Shown here: one piece after another, positions 11,842-14,540 of the stretch
Layout of the letters: every line of letters begins with the position of its first letter
Numbering within the stretch: the first letter of the stretch is position 1
Origin: JBOHNS01 sp050730835
GTDB taxonomy: Bacteria > Patescibacteriota > Saccharimonadia > Saccharimonadales > UBA4665
NCBI GenBank assembly: GCA_050730835.1
Contig: JBOHNS010000040.1
Location: 1-14,540, forward strand
Length of the DNA stretch: 14,540 bases
Direction: 5' to 3'
Program-made: the position numbers and the translations under genes
The notes under the pieces: model-generated
The model's database searches: none
What the model was told of the DNA's origin: nothing
What the model saw: the letters and a program-made list of their open reading frames with translations, nothing else

Positions 11842-14136
11842 TTATTTGCGATATTGGCGGCGGCTCTTGGAGCGCTTGTTGGCGGGGGCTTCGGCTAGCA
11901 GTTTTTGGCAATCGGCTTCGGTTAGGGATTTTGGATCGGTGCCCTTCAAGACGCGGAGGTTCTTTTTGCCATTTGTAATGTATGGACCGTAAGGGCCGTT
12001 TAGAATTTTGATGCCGCTGCCAAATTTGGCGATATTTTTGGCAGCGTCTTTTTTTAATTTGGCAGCGTATAATTCTTGGGCTTTTGCCTCAGTGATATTA
12101 AACGGGTCGAGTGGTTTGATGCTCACGTACGTGCTGCCGATTTTGACATAGGGGCCGAAACGGCCGATGTTTGTCATGATTTCTTCACCCTTTTCTGTTT
12201 TACCAACTAGTCTAGGCAGTTCAAACATTTTTAGGGCTTGTTCTAGGGTGACGGTTTCTAGTTTGGCGCTGGTTGGCAATGGCGCGAAAGTTGGTTTTTC
12301 TGGCGCCTCAGTTTCGCCGCGCTGGAGCATTGGGCCGTAGCGGCCGAAGCGCGCCATGACCGGTTTTTTGGTTTTTGGATCAACCCCCAGTTGCCTGGCC
12401 TGGGAAACTTCCTGGCGGCTGATATCGGCCGATTTTTCGATTAAAGGGTGAAAAGATTTATAAAATTCGCTAATCATTTTTTGCCACGATTCTTGGCCGC
12501 GGGCGACTTGGTCGAAATCAGCTTCGGACTTGGCGGTAAAATCGTAATCGACGATATTCGGGAAGTATTTAGTCAAAAAGTCGGTCGTGACTTCGGCCAA
12601 ATACGTCGGCAAAAGCTTATTTTTGTCGGCGCCCGTGATTTCGGTGGTTGGCTCGTCTGTGATTTGGCCGTTTTCTAGCGTTAAGGTTTCGACTTTGCGC
12701 TGCGAGCCTTCTAAATCGCCCTTTTCGACATAGCCGCGGTATTGAATTGTAGAAATACTGGAAGCGTATGTGCTTGGCCGGCCGATGCCGAGTTCTTCTA
12801 GCTTTTTGACGAGGCTGGCTTCGGAGTAGCGGGCTGGCGAGCGGCTAAATGTTTCGCTAGCTGTCATATTATTAAGGCTCAATTTGTCGCCTTGTTTTAC
12901 GGCTGGCAGTAGCGTGTCGTCTTTGCCGCCACCGTAGACTTTTAGGTAGCCGTCGAATGTCAGCACTTCGCCTTTGGCTAATAATTTTTCTTCGCGGTTA
13001 TTTAGGCCAATCGTGATTTCGGTTTTCTGGGTGCTAGCCGGCGACATTTGGCTGGCTAGCGCGCGCTGCCAAATCAATTGGTAGAGTTTTTCTTGGGCGG
13101 AATCATTGCCGGCATTTAATTTTTTGAAATCGGTTGGGCGGATGGCTTCGTGGGCTTCCTGGGCGCTTTGCTGTTTGGTTTTGAATTGGCGTAATTTATG
13201 ATAATTATCGCCGTAATTTGTCTTAATAAATGCTTCGGCCGATTTGATGGCGAAGCCGGATAGTGTGGTGCTGTCGGTGCGCATATAGGTGATGTGGCCG
13301 CTTTCGTAAAGACGCTGGGCTAGCGTCATGGTTTGCTTGATGCTATAACCTAAACGCCTAGAAGCTTCTTGCTGCAAAGTGCTAGTGGTAAACGGCACGC
13401 CAGGATTGCGGCTGCCGGGCTTTTGGTCGATTTTTTGGACAGTGAAAATACTTTTGCTAGCGTCTTCTAGGAATTTTTTTGCGGTCGTTTTGTCGGCTAG
13501 CTTGCTAGCTAGTTCGGCTTTTAATTCCTGGCCGCTAACATTAAATATGGCTACGACTCTAAAACTATTAGTTGGTTTGAAATCTTTGATTTCGCGCTCG
13601 CACTCGACGATTAGTCGGACTTCCACCGATTGCACGCGGCCGGCGGATAGGCCCGGCCGGACTTTTTTCCACAAAACTGGGCTCAGCTCGTAGCCGACCA
13701 GCCGGTCCAAAACGCGCCGCGCCTGATAGGCATCAACCAAATTTAAGTCAACTGTGCGCGGATTTTTGATGGCATTATCGATGGCCGTTTTGGTGATTTC
13801 GTGAAACACGATGCGCTTGGTTTTGGCTGGATCAAGCTTCAGCGCCTGCGTCAAATGCCAGGCAATCGCTTCGCCCTCGCGGTCTTCATCGCTGGCCAGC
13901 CAAATGTCGCTGGCGGCCTGACCGGCTCGGCGCAACTCGGCCACAACTTTATTTTTATCGCTATTTATTTCGTATGTCGGCGCAAAATTATTGGCAATAT
14001 CAATATTCATGCCCTTTTTCGGCAAATCGCGAATGTGGCCAAGGCTGCTTTTGACCACAAAGTCTTTGCCCAAATATTTTTCAATAGTTTTGGCTTTGGC
14101 CGGACTTTCGACGATGACTAAATTATTACTGCTCAT
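11842..14136 (-). CDS. topA: DNA topoisomerase I (type IA)
   Basis: TopA relaxes negative supercoils through a transient 5'-phosphotyrosyl bond. The 764-residue form from ATG 14136 begins directly with the Toprim domain (NLVIVESPAKAKTIEKYLG; acidic SDEDREGE with D83 and D85). The active-site tyrosine is Y284 in GHITYMRTDS, and GIGRPSTYA lies at about 450-458. The C-terminus has three Toprim_Crpt-type repeats (ARFGRYGPMLQRG about 595-607, NIGRFGPYVKIG about 656-667, NGPYGPYITNG about 713-723) and a basic tail, with no cysteine zinc fingers, as in actinobacterial and cyanobacterial enzymes. A TTG at 14169 would add 11 residues that do not resemble the family, and it overlaps the -10 element, so the ATG is preferred. 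No Shine-Dalgarno sequence is present. Confidence 0.96.
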   Translation of the reverse strand: MSSNNLVIVESPAKAKTIEKYLGKDFVVKSSLGHIRDLPKKGMNIDIANNFAPTYEINSDKNKVVAELRRAGQAASDIWLASDEDREGEAIAWHLTQALKLDPAKTKRIVFHEITKTAIDNAIKNPRTVDLNLVDAYQARRVLDRLVGYELSPVLWKKVRPGLSAGRVQSVEVRLIVECEREIKDFKPTNSFRVVAIFNVSGQELKAELASKLADKTTAKKFLEDASKSIFTVQKIDQKPGSRNPGVPFTTSTLQQEASRRLGYSIKQTMTLAQRLYESGHITYMRTDSTTLSGFAIKSAEAFIKTNYGDNYHKLRQFKTKQQSAQEAHEAIRPTDFKKLNAGNDSAQEKLYQLIWQRALASQMSPASTQKTEITIGLNNREEKLLAKGEVLTFDGYLKVYGGGKDDTLLPAVKQGDKLSLNNMTASETFSRSPARYSEASLVKKLEELGIGRPSTYASSISTIQYRGYVEKGDLEGSQRKVETLTLENGQITDEPTTEITGADKNKLLPTYLAEVTTDFLTKYFPNIVDYDFTAKSEADFDQVARGQESWQKMISEFYKSFHPLIEKSADISRQEVSQARQLGVDPKTKKPVMARFGRYGPMLQRGETEAPEKPTFAPLPTSAKLETVTLEQALKMFELPRLVGKTEKGEEIMTNIGRFGPYVKIGSTYVSIKPLDPFNITEAKAQELYAAKLKKDAAKNIAKFGSGIKILNGPYGPYITNGKKNLRVLKGTDPKSLTEADCQKLLAEAPANKRSKSRRQYRK

Positions 14137-14168
14137 GTTTGACTGCTTTAGCTTATACGCAAAACTCA

Positions 14169-14196
14169 ATGATACGCAAATTTATTGTAAGTGCAA
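14169..14196 (-). promoter_or_regulatory. Predicted topA promoter
   Basis: On the - strand, TTGCAC (14191-14196), 16 bases, then TATCAT (14169-14174). The start would be near 14162, about 26 bases before the ATG at 14136. A second -10-like TATAAG lies closer to the gene. The -35 abuts the stop of the small gene upstream. Confidence 0.4.
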
Positions 14197-14198
14197 GC

Positions 14199-14369
14199 TT
14201 ATAAATAACCTTTAGCGATTTTATAGCCAGCCCAAATTCCCACGAGCGAGCCGAGGCTGCTAAGCAAAAGGCTGGCGACGCTGAGCCAGTTGCCGCCGGT
14301 CATAGCTGCGCCGATCCAGCCGCCCAGAGTGCCGCCCAGCAAAATGCCGATCCAAATTGCGGTTTTCAT
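14199..14369 (-). CDS. Small two-helix membrane protein with glycine zippers
   Basis: ATG at 14369 to TAA at 14199-14201 encodes 56 residues. It is almost entirely hydrophobic, with two predicted membrane helices (about 4-23 and 31-52) joined by a short TGGNW turn. Each helix carries a regular glycine zipper: G8, G12, G16, G20 in the first and G40, G44, G48 then A52 in the second. Such zippers pack helices tightly in oligomeric membrane proteins. I do not recognise the family; a XapX-like or glycine-zipper small protein is possible. An extended -10 (TGCTAAAAT) ends 7 bases before the ATG, implying a leaderless mRNA. The gene lies 62 bases upstream of topA in the same direction. Coding status is supported by the clean periodic pattern and promoter. 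Confidence 0.65.
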   Translation of the reverse strand: MKTAIWIGILLGGTLGGWIGAAMTGGNWLSVASLLLSSLGSLVGIWAGYKIAKGYL

Positions 14370-14376
14370 TGATTTA

Positions 14377-14385
14377 ATTTTAGCA
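14377..14385 (-). promoter_or_regulatory. Extended -10 for the small membrane protein
   Basis: On the - strand the sequence reads TGCTAAAAT, an extended -10 (TG, one base, then TAAAAT), followed by 7 bases and the ATG at 14369. No -35 match is seen, as is usual for extended -10 promoters. The transcript would begin on the start codon. Confidence 0.5.
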
Positions 14386-14427
14386 TGAGTTTTTGGAATG
14401 TTCTTTCTTGGCTAAACAACCAAGCCA

Positions 14428-14457
14428 GTAACTTTCTTGTGGCAACAAGAAAGTTAC
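14428..14457. repeat. Perfect 13-bp hairpin with GGCA loop
   Basis: GTAACTTTCTTGT at 14428-14440 faces ACAAGAAAGTTAC at 14445-14457 across GGCA. A smaller stem CTTGG/CCAAG lies just before it, at 14407-14424. The downstream sequence ACCAAAGAAATGCC resembles a dispersed bacterial repeat I recall, in which a similar hairpin precedes ACCAAAGAAA. No T run follows on either side, so it is more likely a repeat element than an intrinsic terminator. Confidence 0.6.
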
Positions 14458-14540
14458 CAAAGAAATGCCGGACAAAACGCAGCCAGCCAGGACTTGTAAG
14501 TCAGCAATTTGCCGCGCCGCGACGACTCCCTGCGGTCGGC

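Noticed and set aside
171..14136. Recoding of TGA (as in Gracilibacteria/Absconditabacteria)
   Set aside because: All large genes read through without in-frame TGA and use TGG for tryptophan. Absence of TGA as a stop in the large genes is compatible with the standard code.
14465..14540. Partial + strand gene at the right edge (MPDKTQPARTC...)
   Set aside because: Only 25 codons are visible, no promoter or ribosome binding site is seen, and the start lies in a likely dispersed repeat; kept as part of the hairpin finding.
1..14540. Abundant CTAG/GCTAGC as a possible uptake or signal sequence
   Set aside because: Counts by eye in the first 1.2 kb are close to random expectation; CTAG is simply not avoided here.

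Overview
The window reads as a chromosomal piece of a Patescibacteria/CPR bacterium, most likely Candidatus Saccharibacteria (TM7). This is an inference from gene content and protein style: a reduced division and cell-wall (dcw) cluster, a MurG with unusual donor/acceptor motifs, a sigma-region-4 protein joined to winged-helix/HARE-HTH modules, a topoisomerase I whose C-terminus has no cysteine zinc fingers, and several genes with no Shine-Dalgarno sequence. The standard code is used; every large gene ends in TAA or TAG.

Layout. 1-170: possible tail of an upstream gene, then a promoter almost on top of the yvcK start. 171-1178: yvcK. 1179-1591: non-coding, with inverted repeats, then a promoter overlaid by four GTGGGT boxes (the MraZ operator). 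1592-9280, all on +: mraZ, rsmH (mraW), an ftsL-like gene, ftsI (class B PBP), ftsW, murG and ftsQ. mraY, murC-F, ftsA and ftsZ are absent from the cluster. 9281-10511: a gene-poor, AT-rich stretch where the two gene blocks converge, holding several hairpins, a possible 34-residue ORF and a 139-bp MITE-like element. 10512-14369, all on -: a sigma4/winged-helix regulator, topA, and a 56-codon glycine-zipper membrane protein. The right edge has a 13-bp perfect hairpin.

Function. YvcK links carbon status to wall precursor supply. MraZ probably represses its own cluster through the GTGGGT boxes. RsmH methylates 16S rRNA. MurG makes lipid II, and FtsW/FtsI polymerise and cross-link it at the septum, with FtsL/FtsQ as scaffold and activators.

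The most interesting material lies between the genes. The 531-nt mraZ-rsmH spacer folds on paper into a three-way-junction domain whose closing strand can instead pair with a segment 210 nt downstream, next to two strong hairpins. The 237-nt rsmH-ftsL spacer is a chain of five hairpins. ftsW is preceded by a 19-residue leader ORF whose stop overlaps the ftsW start. Together these suggest heavy RNA-level control of a division operon that is normally tightly packed.
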